Assembly (NCBI GenBank): GCA_041660815.1
Contig: JBAZVN010000002.1
Span: forward strand, 194,843 to 258,842
Direction of reading: 5' to 3'
Source of the DNA: PALSA-1006 sp041660815
Lineage (GTDB): Bacteria > Pseudomonadota > Gammaproteobacteria > Burkholderiales > Gallionellaceae
DNA length: 64,000 nt
Part shown: one piece after another, positions 8,754 to 16,958 of the stretch
Layout of the letters: the number at the start of each line of letters is the position of its first letter
Numbering within the stretch: position 1 is the first letter of the stretch
Translations under genes and position numbers: made by a program
The notes under the pieces: model-generated
What the model was told of the DNA's origin: nothing
Database searches by the model: none
The model's input: the letters and a program-made list of their open reading frames with translations, nothing else

Positions 8754-9329
8754 TTATTTTGTGAATTTTCCAGCGGGAGCGATAGTATTTTTTTGCTCAT
8801 CATTGTTTGAGGGGCTAGTTTGTCCCGCTTTATTCTTGGGCTGAATAACGGCACTGACGCGCCCCGAACTCGAACTACCGCTGACATGAAATATTTCGGT
8901 TAACGTGCTGTAAGTAATATGATTTCCGCGTACTTCGTCTTTGTCGCGTTTTACTCGCGCTTGCTCAAAAAAATTTACGGTTTCATTGCTTGTGTTGTAT
9001 TCAATGCGCTCTCCGTAACCTTCCACATATTCATTTACACCGTCGCGCTTTTGCTTGAAGCTGGCGAGCCGACCGGTCGCCACACAAAATTTATTGCCAT
9101 TGGCATCTTCAGTCACCACCAGTTTTTCCGCAATAAAATGCAATGTTCCCTGAGTCAACTCTACATTGCCTTCAAACGTGCTAACACGCTGGGCATCATC
9201 CACATTAACGCGATCCGATTCGATATGAATGGGCTTTTCCCGATCCGCTTTTTCGGCATAGGCGGGCGTCAGCAGGCTAAAGAGTAGCGTGGCGAATATT
9301 ACTAATAATTTATTTGGGCGGCGGTTCAT
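8754..9329 (-). CDS. lptA: LptA, periplasmic LPS transport protein
   Basis: A signal peptide (residues 1-26, ending TPAYA) precedes an OstA/LptA beta-jellyroll domain with IHIESDRVNVDDAQRVSTFEGNV, typical of the family. LptA forms the periplasmic bridge between LptC and LptD. I used the ATG at 9329 (MNRRPNKLL), which overlaps the lptC stop by 20 bp; an ATG at 9344 is also possible. The last 30 residues are Ser/Asn/Lys-rich and look like a flexible tail. Confidence 0.93.
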   Translation of the reverse strand: MNRRPNKLLVIFATLLFSLLTPAYAEKADREKPIHIESDRVNVDDAQRVSTFEGNVELTQGTLHFIAEKLVVTEDANGNKFCVATGRLASFKQKRDGVNEYVEGYGERIEYNTSNETVNFFEQARVKRDKDEVRGNHITYSTLTEIFHVSGSSSSGRVSAVIQPKNKAGQTSPSNNDEQKNTIAPAGKFTK

Positions 9330-9903
9330 GAATGGCTCGAACATTGGCTAACAGGTTAATCATGCCGGTTTTATTATCAATTGTCATGCCGACAGCGTGA
9401 ATGGTATCGCGAGCACTGGTTAACGTAACCGGACGGTCAGTATCCGCCACATCCTGATCGGGAACAAGATGCAAATACTCGGTATTAAATTCCAGTGGCT
9501 CGCGCTCAAGATCTCCCAAACGCATTATTTTCACTTCGTTATATAAAAATACTTCATCACCGTGGCTGGTGATTTTTCCGGTATTCGCCCAACTGACTAG
9601 CGGGGCGCGACCGGGCAAGAGGCTGACAAAGCGCGGCATTTGCATATAAGTTGTATCGTCATCCTGGTAGTGCCACATTTTTTCGGTGGCCATCATATAG
9701 CGCGCTTGTCCGTTATTATCCAGCGCGACAGTGGAAAGATTATCCACGGTGAAATCAATTTCATGATTCTTTGTGGTGTCACCTTTGACGGGCATCGGCT
9801 GAACCTGCTGGTTCAGCCAGTAAGTACCCGCCAGCAACAACAAAGGCGGCAAAATCGGCAGCCAGGCACGTAAGCGCTCAAGGAGGGAAAGACCCGGTAT
9901 CAT
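9310..9903 (-). CDS. lptC: LptC, LPS export system anchor protein
   Basis: A single N-terminal membrane helix (about residues 12-30, AWLPILPPLLLLAGTYWLN) is followed by a periplasmic jellyroll with IDFTVDNLSTVALDNNGQARY, as in LptC. It links the LptBFG transporter to LptA. The ATG at 9903 overlaps the kdsC stop in an ATGA junction, giving 197 residues, and is preferred to a start 60 bp upstream that would lie inside kdsC. Confidence 0.9.
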   Translation of the reverse strand: MIPGLSLLERLRAWLPILPPLLLLAGTYWLNQQVQPMPVKGDTTKNHEIDFTVDNLSTVALDNNGQARYMMATEKMWHYQDDDTTYMQMPRFVSLLPGRAPLVSWANTGKITSHGDEVFLYNEVKIMRLGDLEREPLEFNTEYLHLVPDQDVADTDRPVTLTSARDTIHAVGMTIDNKTGMINLLANVRAIHEPPPK

Positions 9904-10415
9904 TCCAAAAATGGTGCCAACTGTGTGTTCAAGGTATCTTGTGCAGACATGACAAGTTCGCATACTTCGCGCACCGCACCGTGGCCACCTTTATGCTTGG
10001 TGATGTAATGTGCATGATCCTGCACGATCGCCGGTGCGGAAGGTACGGTCAACGCCAAGCCAACGCGCCGCATCGCCGGAAGGTCCACTACATCATCCCC
10101 CATAAAAGCTGCCAATTCGGGCGCCAGTCCGAGTTTATTTAATAAATCCTGCATAGTCTCCCATTTTTTCTCAACGCCTTGATATAAATGGGTAATTCCG
10201 AGATTTCTGGCGCGCATTTCAACGCAGCGCGAGGAGCGTCCGGTGATAATGGCTAATTCAACGCCCGAGGCTTTCAGCATTTTCAGGCCGTGCCCATCAA
10301 GTGAGTTGAAGCGTTTAAATTCCTCTCCTGAATCGGAAAGATACAATCCGCCATCAGTCAAAATTCCATCCACATCAAATGCTACCAAGCGAATTGGTTT
10401 AATTTTTTCGAGCAT
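9900..10415 (-). CDS. kdsC: KdsC, Kdo-8-phosphate phosphatase
   Basis: A 171-residue HAD phosphatase lacking a large cap. The nucleophile motif is FDVDGILTDG, motif II ITGRSS and the acidic motif MGDDVVDLPAM. It dephosphorylates Kdo-8-phosphate in Kdo synthesis for the LPS inner core. It is translationally coupled to lptC and sits 1 bp after kdsD. Confidence 0.95.
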   Translation of the reverse strand: MLEKIKPIRLVAFDVDGILTDGGLYLSDSGEEFKRFNSLDGHGLKMLKASGVELAIITGRSSRCVEMRARNLGITHLYQGVEKKWETMQDLLNKLGLAPELAAFMGDDVVDLPAMRRVGLALTVPSAPAIVQDHAHYITKHKGGHGAVREVCELVMSAQDTLNTQLAPFLE

Positions 10416-10416
10416 G

Positions 10417-11403
10417 TTAAATCACCTTTGCACGGAGTAAGTCAAACATGTTGAGCGCGCCCACCAAACGATTTTCTGCATCCACCACCAGCATTTGGCT
10501 GATGCGATATTGCTCCATGGTCTGTACAGCTTCAACTGCCAAAGCATCGGCACTGATGCAGCGCGGGGTACGCGACATCACGGCCTCAACAGGCGTGGTA
10601 CTAAAATCGAGACGTTTTTCCAGCGTGCGGCGCAAATCGCCATCGGTATAAATACCCAGCACTTTTTGCGACGCATCAACAATAGCGGTCATGCCCAAAC
10701 CCTTGCGGGAAATTTCCAGCACGGCATCAGCCAAAGTTGCCTTAAGGGATACGGCAGGAATACCTGCCCCATCATGCATCACATCGCGCACATGGGTCAG
10801 CAGACGCCGTCCCAAACTGCCGCCGGGATGAGACCGCGCAAAATCTTCTTCGCCAAACCCTTTGGCATCCAACAGTGCTACTGCCAATGCATCGCCCAAC
10901 GCCAAAGCCGCAGTGGTGCTGGCAGTGGGCGCTAACCCCATCGGGCAAGCCTCTTGTGCCACATAACCGTTTAAATGTGCATCGGCAACTTGTGCCAAGC
11001 TGGATTTGGCATTGCCCGTCAGGCTAATGAGCTTGGCACCCTGGCGCTTAATCACCGGCACGATGGTGAGCAATTCTTCACTTTCACCCGAATAGGAAAG
11101 CGCAATAAAAACATCCTCAGCGGTGATCATGCCAAGATCGCCGTGACTGGCTTCCCCCGGATGAACAAAGTAGGCAGGCGTGCCGGTACTCGACATCGTG
11201 GCCGCAATTTTGCGTGCGATGTGTCCGGACTTGCCCATGCCGCTAACAATGACGCGACCTTCGCAGGCCAGAATAATATTCAACGCCTGCAAAAACGATT
11301 CATCAATGCTTTGCGCCAACGCTGCTACCGCATCTGCTTCGATGCTGATTACTTTGCGCGCCAAGTCAAGTGCGTGGGGAGCTGCGGAGAGAGGTTTTTT
11401 CAT
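10417..11403 (-). CDS. kdsD: KdsD/KpsF, arabinose-5-phosphate isomerase
   Basis: An N-terminal SIS domain (VSGMGKSGHIARKIAATMSS near residue 55) and two C-terminal CBS domains (from about residue 200) give the standard 328-residue architecture. It converts ribulose-5-phosphate to arabinose-5-phosphate, the first step to Kdo. I used the ATG at 11403; an ATG at 11436 would add 11 residues. It heads the minus-strand LPS run and lies just downstream of the amtB terminator. Confidence 0.94.
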   Translation of the reverse strand: MKKPLSAAPHALDLARKVISIEADAVAALAQSIDESFLQALNIILACEGRVIVSGMGKSGHIARKIAATMSSTGTPAYFVHPGEASHGDLGMITAEDVFIALSYSGESEELLTIVPVIKRQGAKLISLTGNAKSSLAQVADAHLNGYVAQEACPMGLAPTASTTAALALGDALAVALLDAKGFGEEDFARSHPGGSLGRRLLTHVRDVMHDGAGIPAVSLKATLADAVLEISRKGLGMTAIVDASQKVLGIYTDGDLRRTLEKRLDFSTTPVEAVMSRTPRCISADALAVEAVQTMEQYRISQMLVVDAENRLVGALNMFDLLRAKVI

Positions 11404-11440
11404 GCGGGTAATTATACTCAATGAATGAGCTGACAAACTC

Positions 11441-11480
11441 TTGAAAATAAAAAAAGGGCACCCTAAGGTGCCCTAAAAAA
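11441..11480 (-). terminator. Intrinsic terminator after amtB
   Basis: An 8-bp stem, agggcacc/ggtgccct (11455-11474) with a 4-base loop, is followed on the minus strand by seven T and then ATTTT. A-runs on the other side give a second T-run in the opposite direction, so it could also act bidirectionally. It ends the torF-glnK-amtB transcript before kdsD. Confidence 0.85.
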
Positions 11481-11512
11481 GGAGTCGGGGAGACTCCAGG
11501 AGGAGACTGGTT
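11481..11512 (-). ncRNA. C/U-rich hairpin in the amtB 3' UTR (possible 3'-derived sRNA)
   Basis: Immediately after the amtB stop the minus-strand transcript carries TCTCCTCCT, a 6-bp hairpin GGAGTC/GACTCC with a TCCCC loop, then six T and the terminator hairpin. The layout closely resembles the intergenic element at 53215-53300. The C/U stretches are complementary to Shine-Dalgarno sequences. Whether a stable RNA is processed from this end cannot be told from sequence. Confidence 0.4.
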
Positions 11513-13012
11513 CTAGAGGTTGTAAGCGCGCTCGCCGTGGACTGCAGTATCCAGACCTTCGCGTTCGTCTTCTTCTTTAACACGCAACCCGATAGTTAGA
11601 TCAACCACTTTGTAGCAGATGAAAGCAACGACACCGGACCAGATCACTGTGGTCAATACCGCTTGAGCCTGAATCCACACTTGACTGCTGATCGAGGTAT
11701 CAACGATGGTGTTGTTAACGTAATCCACGATGCCGGTGCCGCCCATGCTCCAAGTGTTAAACACACCGGTGAGCAAGGCACCCAGGATACCGCCGATGCC
11801 GTGAATACCGAACACATCGAGGGAGTCATCCGCACCCAACAGCTTCTTCAGACCCGTTACACCCCAGAAGCAAGTTACACCAGCCAAAGCGCCGATTGCC
11901 AAGCCGCCACCAATGCCTACCCAACCACAAGCGGGAGTGATCGCAACTAAACCTGCAACCGCACCGGATGCTGCGCCCAGCAAGCTAGGCTTGCCTTTCA
12001 GCAACCATTCAGCACCTACCCAAGTGATCACTGCTGCTGCAGTAGCAAACAAAGTATTAGCAAAAGCCAAGGTTGCAGTACCGCCCGCTTCAAGTGCTGA
12101 GCCGGCGTTGAAACCAAACCAACCCACCCACAGCAACGAAGCACCGATCATGGTCATTACCAGGTTATGCGGAGCCATCGCCTCTTTGCCGTAGCCGATA
12201 CGTTTGCCCACCATATACGCACCTACCAAACCGGCAATCGCCGCGTTGATATGCACCACCGTACCACCGGCAAAGTCCAGCGCGCCTTTTTGGAACAACC
12301 AACCTGCAGTAGCGGTAGCAGCTTCAGCGGCAGCCGCATCAGTGTACGCATCAGGACCCGCCCAGAACCACACCATGTGTGCGATAGGCAAGTAGGCGAA
12401 GGTGAACCACAGTGCCGAGAACAGCAGCACAGCGGAAAACTTCATACGCTCAGCGAAGGCACCCACGATCAGCGATACCGTGATGGCTGCAAACGTTGCT
12501 TGGAAAGCCACGAAAGCAAACTCGGGAATGTATACACCTTTGCTGAAGGTTGCCGCGTTAGCGACGGCACCCGAGACCGGATCAAAGACACCTTTCAGGA
12601 ACAAGCGATCAAATCCACCGATAAAGGCATTGCCGGTGGTAAACGCCAGCGAGTAGCCGTAGATTGCCCACAACACAGAGATTAGCGCGAAAATGCTGAA
12701 TACTTGCATGAGGATAGACAGCATATTCTTGCTGCGCACCAGGCCGCCGTAGAACAGCGCCAGACCGGGGATGGACATCATGATGACCAACACGGTGGCA
12801 ATGAGGATGAAGCTGGTGTCACCTTTGTTCGGAACCGGTGCGGGTGCAGGTGCAACCTCTACAACAGGAGCAGCTTCTACAGCCGGAGCTGCTTCCATTG
12901 CCGGCACTGCAACTGCGGCTGCGGGTGCCGGAGCAGCCTCTTCAGCAAATACGGGTGCCGCCAAGCCACTCAGCGTGACCAACAGCATAAGAGAAGCGAT
13001 TAGTTTCTTCAT
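11513..13012 (-). CDS. amtB: AmtB, ammonium transporter
   Basis: A 499-residue Amt/Rh channel. A signal peptide (residues 1-23, ending PVFA) is followed by an Ala/Pro/Val-rich low-complexity segment to about residue 62, then eleven membrane helices. Family landmarks include GLALFYGGLVRSKN, LDFAGGTVVHINAA (first pore histidine), GWFGFNAGS and FGIHGIGGILGALLTG (second pore histidine). AmtB imports ammonium at low concentration and is blocked by GlnK. It follows glnK by 11 bp. Confidence 0.96.
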   Translation of the reverse strand: MKKLIASLMLLVTLSGLAAPVFAEEAAPAPAAAVAVPAMEAAPAVEAAPVVEVAPAPAPVPNKGDTSFILIATVLVIMMSIPGLALFYGGLVRSKNMLSILMQVFSIFALISVLWAIYGYSLAFTTGNAFIGGFDRLFLKGVFDPVSGAVANAATFSKGVYIPEFAFVAFQATFAAITVSLIVGAFAERMKFSAVLLFSALWFTFAYLPIAHMVWFWAGPDAYTDAAAAEAATATAGWLFQKGALDFAGGTVVHINAAIAGLVGAYMVGKRIGYGKEAMAPHNLVMTMIGASLLWVGWFGFNAGSALEAGGTATLAFANTLFATAAAVITWVGAEWLLKGKPSLLGAASGAVAGLVAITPACGWVGIGGGLAIGALAGVTCFWGVTGLKKLLGADDSLDVFGIHGIGGILGALLTGVFNTWSMGGTGIVDYVNNTIVDTSISSQVWIQAQAVLTTVIWSGVVAFICYKVVDLTIGLRVKEEDEREGLDTAVHGERAYNL

Positions 13013-13023
13013 TTCATATCTCC

Positions 13024-13362
13024 TTAAAGGGCTTCAGGGCCGACTTCGCCAGTGCGGATACGCAACACTTGCTCCAGTGGCTGCACGAAAATTTTACCGT
13101 CGCCGATCTTGCCGGTTTGGGCGGCTTTCTCGATTGCCTCGATGACTTGATCTAGCATGTCGGCTTTGATGGCGGCCTCCAGTTTGATCTTGGGTAGGAA
13201 GTCCACGACATATTCGGCACCGCGATACAGTTCGGTATGCCCCTTTTGCCGACCAAAGCCTTTGACCTCGGTGACGGTGATGCCTTGTACGCCAATGGCG
13301 GATAAGGCTTCGCGTACTTCGTCCAGCTTAAACGGCTTGATGATTGCTGTGACCATTTTCAT
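13024..13362 (-). CDS. glnK: GlnK/GlnB, nitrogen regulatory PII protein
   Basis: A 112-residue PII protein starting MKMVTAIIKPFKLDEVREAL. The T-loop carries the uridylylated tyrosine in GHTELYRGAEY, and the C-terminal block VLRIRTGEVGPEAL is present. It senses ATP/ADP and 2-oxoglutarate and closes AmtB when nitrogen is plentiful. The position just ahead of amtB identifies it as the GlnK-type paralogue. Confidence 0.95.
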   Translation of the reverse strand: MKMVTAIIKPFKLDEVREALSAIGVQGITVTEVKGFGRQKGHTELYRGAEYVVDFLPKIKLEAAIKADMLDQVIEAIEKAAQTGKIGDGKIFVQPLEQVLRIRTGEVGPEAL

Positions 13363-13399
13363 TTTCAGTCTCCTTAATGTTTTACGCTTCTCTCGTTTA

Positions 13400-13439
13400 T
13401 CCCCTCGCCCGCAAACGGGAGAGGGTTAGGGAGAGGGGT
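13400..13439. repeat. CTCTCCC-type dispersed hairpin repeat between torF and glnK
   Basis: On the minus strand the gap reads cccctctccctaaccctctc, then an inverted repeat of cccg around a short loop, then gcgaggggat. This resembles a short dispersed intergenic repeat seen widely in beta- and gammaproteobacteria, a statement from memory. It could attenuate or stabilise the torF-glnK transcript. Confidence 0.5.
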
Positions 13440-13441
13440 GA

Positions 13442-14194
13442 TTAAAATGCGCGGCTGAGAGATAACACAGCGGTGGTTTTTCCGAGCTTGTTACCCTGTA
13501 CGGTGTAAACAGGTTTTGCGTTGGTACCGCTGATTGCCAGTCCCGCTACATAGCCGCTGAAATCCTTGCTTGCGGACACTTTAAAATCCAAGTACGAGAG
13601 TGAAGCATCTCCGCTGCCTTTATTGGCGCCAGCGAAAATTTGCGTTCCCACATGGCCGCCCAAGACTACCCCTTGGTCAGCCAGGGTATAACTGGCGTTG
13701 ACTTCCGGGTAAATCGTACCGCCGGCTTTGGCCACGCCAAAAGTATCTCCCAATGAATAAGAAAGTTTGGCAGTAACGATGGAATAGCTGACTGCAGCAT
13801 AGAGTTCATTGGTATCGGCTGTGGTCGCTCCCGCAGCATATTTTCCGGGATAGTTGTAGCGCAGAAAACCGACATCCAGTCCCAGATCACCGATGGGCAT
13901 TTTGTAGCCGCCGTAAGTGTCAATTTCTGTTCCTGAGTTTGGAATGCCAACGTCACCCAATGTGCTGATGCTTGACCCCCAAACGCCTACATACAAACCG
14001 CTTGAATGCGCAAGATCAAAACCACCCTGAATGGCGGGTTTCGTTCCGGTTTGTGAAATTCCACGATACAGGTAGTCACTGACCAAGCTCACATTCGAGC
14101 TGGGTGTAAAATCGGATGCGGGAGCATCTTCAGCCATCACCGGAAAAGCAAATGCAGCACCTAATGCAACAACGAGTAATTTAGTCTTCAGCAT
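13442..14194 (-). CDS. TorF-family putative porin
   Basis: A 250-residue outer-membrane beta-barrel candidate. A signal peptide (residues 1-21, ending PVMA) precedes a chain with SLVSDYLYRGISQTGTKPAIQGG, the hallmark of the TorF/CHP02001 family, and it ends in an aromatic residue (SLSRAF) suitable for BAM recognition. The family often stands ahead of glnK-amtB. The sigma-54 promoter upstream suggests induction by nitrogen limitation, and a role in passage of ammonium or small nitrogen compounds through the outer membrane is inferred from that. Confidence 0.88.
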   Translation of the reverse strand: MLKTKLLVVALGAAFAFPVMAEDAPASDFTPSSNVSLVSDYLYRGISQTGTKPAIQGGFDLAHSSGLYVGVWGSSISTLGDVGIPNSGTEIDTYGGYKMPIGDLGLDVGFLRYNYPGKYAAGATTADTNELYAAVSYSIVTAKLSYSLGDTFGVAKAGGTIYPEVNASYTLADQGVVLGGHVGTQIFAGANKGSGDASLSYLDFKVSASKDFSGYVAGLAISGTNAKPVYTVQGNKLGKTTAVLSLSRAF

Positions 14195-14264
14195 GATGTT
14201 TCCTTTTCTATTAAGTTAAAAAACCGGGATCAATCTAAAAATAATTTCTCCACGAACTCCTATC

Positions 14265-14280
14265 AGCAGAATTCATGCCA
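14265..14280 (-). promoter_or_regulatory. Sigma-54 (-24/-12) promoter for torF-glnK-amtB
   Basis: The minus strand reads TGGCATGAATTCTGCT. GG and GC are exactly 12 bases apart start to start, and the TGGCAyg and TGCw blocks match the sigma-54 consensus. It lies 71-86 bp upstream of the torF start and points towards it. The genes are nitrogen-responsive and rpoN is encoded nearby. No clear NtrC site was identified in the AT-rich DNA upstream. Confidence 0.75.
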
Positions 14281-14449
14281 ACATTATAACTAATTGATTA
14301 TGATATATAATATATTGAGATAATTTAATGCGTGCGCGCTATCGCACTATTTTTAAGCGTAATTATTGCGCTACGCACACAAGCGGTGCACTAGCTGAAT
14401 TTTGTTACACTACCGGCCTTACCCATAAATTCATACATTAGAGATCGCC

Positions 14450-14671
14450 ATGTTGAACAGCAATTTTTTTGAAGAAATGTCCGCCAAGTTAAATGACGCA
14501 GTTGCCAACAGTCCCGCTAAAGATTTCGAAAGAAATGCGCGCGCTTTACTCGCACAGGGTTTTTCAAAACTCGATTTGGTCTCGCGCGAAGAATTTGAAA
14601 TCCTTGAACTACGGCTGGCAAAATTGGAAGCGCGCTTAAACACACTGGAGAATTCGCGCCCGTCTGCATGA
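14450..14671 (+). CDS. ubiK: UbiK/YqiC-family accessory factor (BMFP domain)
   Basis: A 73-residue protein. The N-terminus is amphipathic (NSNFFEEMSAKLNDAVANSP) and the C-terminal half is a coiled coil beginning LVSREEFEILELRLAKLEARL, the signature of the YqiC/BMFP family. In E. coli and Salmonella UbiK assists aerobic ubiquinone synthesis by binding UbiJ and lipids. It overlaps comM by 4 bp. Confidence 0.85.
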   Translation: MLNSNFFEEMSAKLNDAVANSPAKDFERNARALLAQGFSKLDLVSREEFEILELRLAKLEARLNTLENSRPSA

Positions 14672-16164
14672 GCCTTGCGGTTCTATATAGCCGCAGCTTA
14701 TCCGGCATGGATGCTGCGTTGGTTACCGTAGAGGTGCATCTTGCGAATGGCTTACCTCACTTTGCGATTGTCGGTTTGCCCGAGGCCGAAGTGAAAGAAA
14801 GCAAAGACCGCGTGCGTGCCGCTTTGCAAAACTGCCAGTTTGAATTCCCCAATCGTCATATTACGGTCAATTTAGCGCCCGCCGATTTACCCAAAGAAAG
14901 CGGCCGCTTTGACCTGCCCATCGCACTCGGCATTCTCGCCGCTTCGGGGCAAATTCCCCAGGCTCGTTTAACTGAATTTGAATACGCCGGTGAACTCGCA
15001 CTCACCGGCGAACTGCGCGCCATTCGCGGCGCATTGGCAATGACATACCGCGCGGCTAATTGTGGCCGCGCATTTATTCTACCCGCGATGAATGCGCCCG
15101 AAGCCGCACTGGTTGAAGATGCGGTGGTCTATCCGGCTCATTCACTATTGGAAGTGGCCGCGCATTTGAGCGGACGCGACACGCTCACGCGCTATATTCC
15201 CGATACTCAGCCTACTCCCCCACACTATCCCGACATGCGCGAAGTCAAAGGTCAAAGTCAGTCCAAACGCGCGCTTGAAATTGCTGCTGCGGGTTCGCAC
15301 AGCGTGTTGATGTCGGGGCCGCCCGGTACCGGAAAAAGTATGTTGGCCGCGCGTTTCCCCGGCATTCTGCCGCAGATGACGCAGCAGGAAGCATTGGAAA
15401 GCGCGGCTATGCAATCCTTGGGCGGCATGTTTGAAGTGGAAAATTGGAAGCGCCGGCCCTACAGGTCGCCGCATCATACGGCCTCTGCCGTGGCACTCGT
15501 GGGTGGGGGGAGTAATCCGCGTCCGGGTGAGATTTCGATCGCCATGCACGGCGTGTTATTTTTGGACGAGCTTCCCGAATTTGACCGTAGCGTGCTGGAA
15601 GTATTGCGCGAACCGATGGAAAGCGGACGCATCACGATTTCCCGTGCCGCGCGTCGTGCGGATTTTCGCGCACAATTTCAGCTGGTTGCCGCGATGAATC
15701 CCTGTCCCTGCGGTTACCTGGGGCACTACAACGGAAAATGTCGCTGCACGCCCGATCAAGTGGCGCGCTATCGCGGAAAAATCTCCGGCCCGTTATTGGA
15801 TCGCATCGATATTCAAATTGAAGTGCCGGCAGTATTGCACGACGATTTAATCAAGCAGGCCGATGGCGAAACCAGTGCGGCAATACAAGCCCGCGTGGAT
15901 GCCGCACGGCAACGGCAAATTATGCGCCAAAGCAAACCCAATGCCTTGTTATCGGTAACAGAAATTGATTTATATTGCGCACCTGATAACGCCAGCGAAA
16001 CGCTGTTGCGCCAAGCTATCACGCGGCTGAATCTGTCCGCGCGGGCTTATCACCGGATTCTAAAAGTGGCGCGCACCATTGCCGATTTGGAAGGCAATGA
16101 AAATATTGCGATCGCCCATATCGCCGAAGCCGTGCAATACCGGCGCATGGATAAGCAGGGTTAA
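14668..16164 (+). CDS. comM: YifB/ComM-family AAA+ ATPase
   Basis: A 498-residue protein of normal family length. An N-terminal Lon-like fold (DAALVTVEVHLANGLPHFAIVG) is followed by a Mg-chelatase-type AAA+ module with Walker A SGPPGTGKSMLA near residue 213 and Walker B GVLFLDELPEF, the NPCPCGYLGH cysteine motif, and a C-terminal domain with LNLSARAYHRILKVARTIADL. ComM is a hexameric branch-migration helicase in natural transformation of Vibrio and Acinetobacter. Its presence in non-competent species is common, so competence is not implied. Confidence 0.93.
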   Translation: MSLAVLYSRSLSGMDAALVTVEVHLANGLPHFAIVGLPEAEVKESKDRVRAALQNCQFEFPNRHITVNLAPADLPKESGRFDLPIALGILAASGQIPQARLTEFEYAGELALTGELRAIRGALAMTYRAANCGRAFILPAMNAPEAALVEDAVVYPAHSLLEVAAHLSGRDTLTRYIPDTQPTPPHYPDMREVKGQSQSKRALEIAAAGSHSVLMSGPPGTGKSMLAARFPGILPQMTQQEALESAAMQSLGGMFEVENWKRRPYRSPHHTASAVALVGGGSNPRPGEISIAMHGVLFLDELPEFDRSVLEVLREPMESGRITISRAARRADFRAQFQLVAAMNPCPCGYLGHYNGKCRCTPDQVARYRGKISGPLLDRIDIQIEVPAVLHDDLIKQADGETSAAIQARVDAARQRQIMRQSKPNALLSVTEIDLYCAPDNASETLLRQAITRLNLSARAYHRILKVARTIADLEGNENIAIAHIAEAVQYRRMDKQG

Positions 16165-16211
16165 CCCAATAAATTCATCTGTGGCTGAATTAATCTTTTC
16201 AAGATACTCAC

Positions 16212-16240
16212 AGCAAAACAAAAGGCTCCTTGCGGAGCCC
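16212..16240 (-). terminator. Intrinsic terminator after the peroxiredoxin gene
   Basis: A 6-bp GC-rich stem, ggctcc/ggagcc (16224-16239) with a 4-base loop, is followed on the minus strand by TTTTGTTTTG. It lies 27 bp past the peroxiredoxin stop and about 60 bp past the convergent comM stop. Confidence 0.8.
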
Positions 16241-16266
16241 TCTGTATAATCCAACAACAAAAACGC

Positions 16267-16866
16267 TTACAGTTCTTTGGCGTGTTGTGCCAAATACTTT
16301 GCAACACCTTCAGTTGAAGCGTTCATGCCGGCTTTGCCTTTGCTCCAACCGGCAGGGCAAACTTCACCATGCTCTTCGGTAAATTGCAGCGCATCAACCA
16401 TGCGTAGCATTTCGTCGATATTGCGTCCCAGTGGCAGATCATTTACCACTTGGTGACGCACAATTCCGGCGCGGTCGATCAGGAAAGAACCGCGGAATGC
16501 CACGCCACCTTCTGACTCAACGTCATAGGCTTTGCAAATTTCGTGTTTAACGTCGGCTACCAGAGTGTAGCCAACGTTGCCGATACCGCCTTTTTCTACC
16601 GGGGTATTTTTCCAGGCCAAGTGACTGAATTGTGAGTCAATGGAAACGCCCAACACTTCCACATTGCGTTTTTTAAATTCATCCAGACGATGGTTAAACG
16701 CGATCAATTCCGAAGGGCACACAAAGGTAAAGTCCAGCGGATAAAAGAACACCACCACATATTTACCCTTGGTGACTTTGGAAAAGGTGATGTCGGTAAT
16801 TTCGTTATTGCCCAACACTGCGGTTGCGGTAAATTCTGGAGCGGGTTTGCCTACTAAAACTGCCAT
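16267..16866 (-). CDS. 2-Cys peroxiredoxin (AhpC/Prx1 type)
   Basis: A 199-residue thiol peroxidase. The peroxidatic cysteine is in FFYPLDFTFVCPSE and the resolving cysteine in EEHGEVCPAGW, and the GVSIDSQFSHLAW and FRGSFLIDRAG blocks fit typical 2-Cys Prx. It reduces hydrogen peroxide and organic peroxides in the cytoplasm with thioredoxin or AhpF/AhpD-type donors; no AhpF or AhpD gene is adjacent. The ATG at 16866 has a strong ribosome site (aaggagaac) and is preferred to one at 16935 that would add 23 residues. Confidence 0.93.
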   Translation of the reverse strand: MAVLVGKPAPEFTATAVLGNNEITDITFSKVTKGKYVVVFFYPLDFTFVCPSELIAFNHRLDEFKKRNVEVLGVSIDSQFSHLAWKNTPVEKGGIGNVGYTLVADVKHEICKAYDVESEGGVAFRGSFLIDRAGIVRHQVVNDLPLGRNIDEMLRMVDALQFTEEHGEVCPAGWSKGKAGMNASTEGVAKYLAQHAKEL

Positions 16867-16958
16867 GGTGTTCTCCTTAAAGTTGTGGGTTGAAATTTGG
16901 TTGACTGAATTACTGGGGATTAAATTTAACGACAAGCGGAAGGGCTGTCAACTTAAAT

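Noticed and set aside
12167..12685. A 172-codon plus-strand frame opposite amtB.
   Set aside because: Antisense shadow of a well-defined transporter gene.
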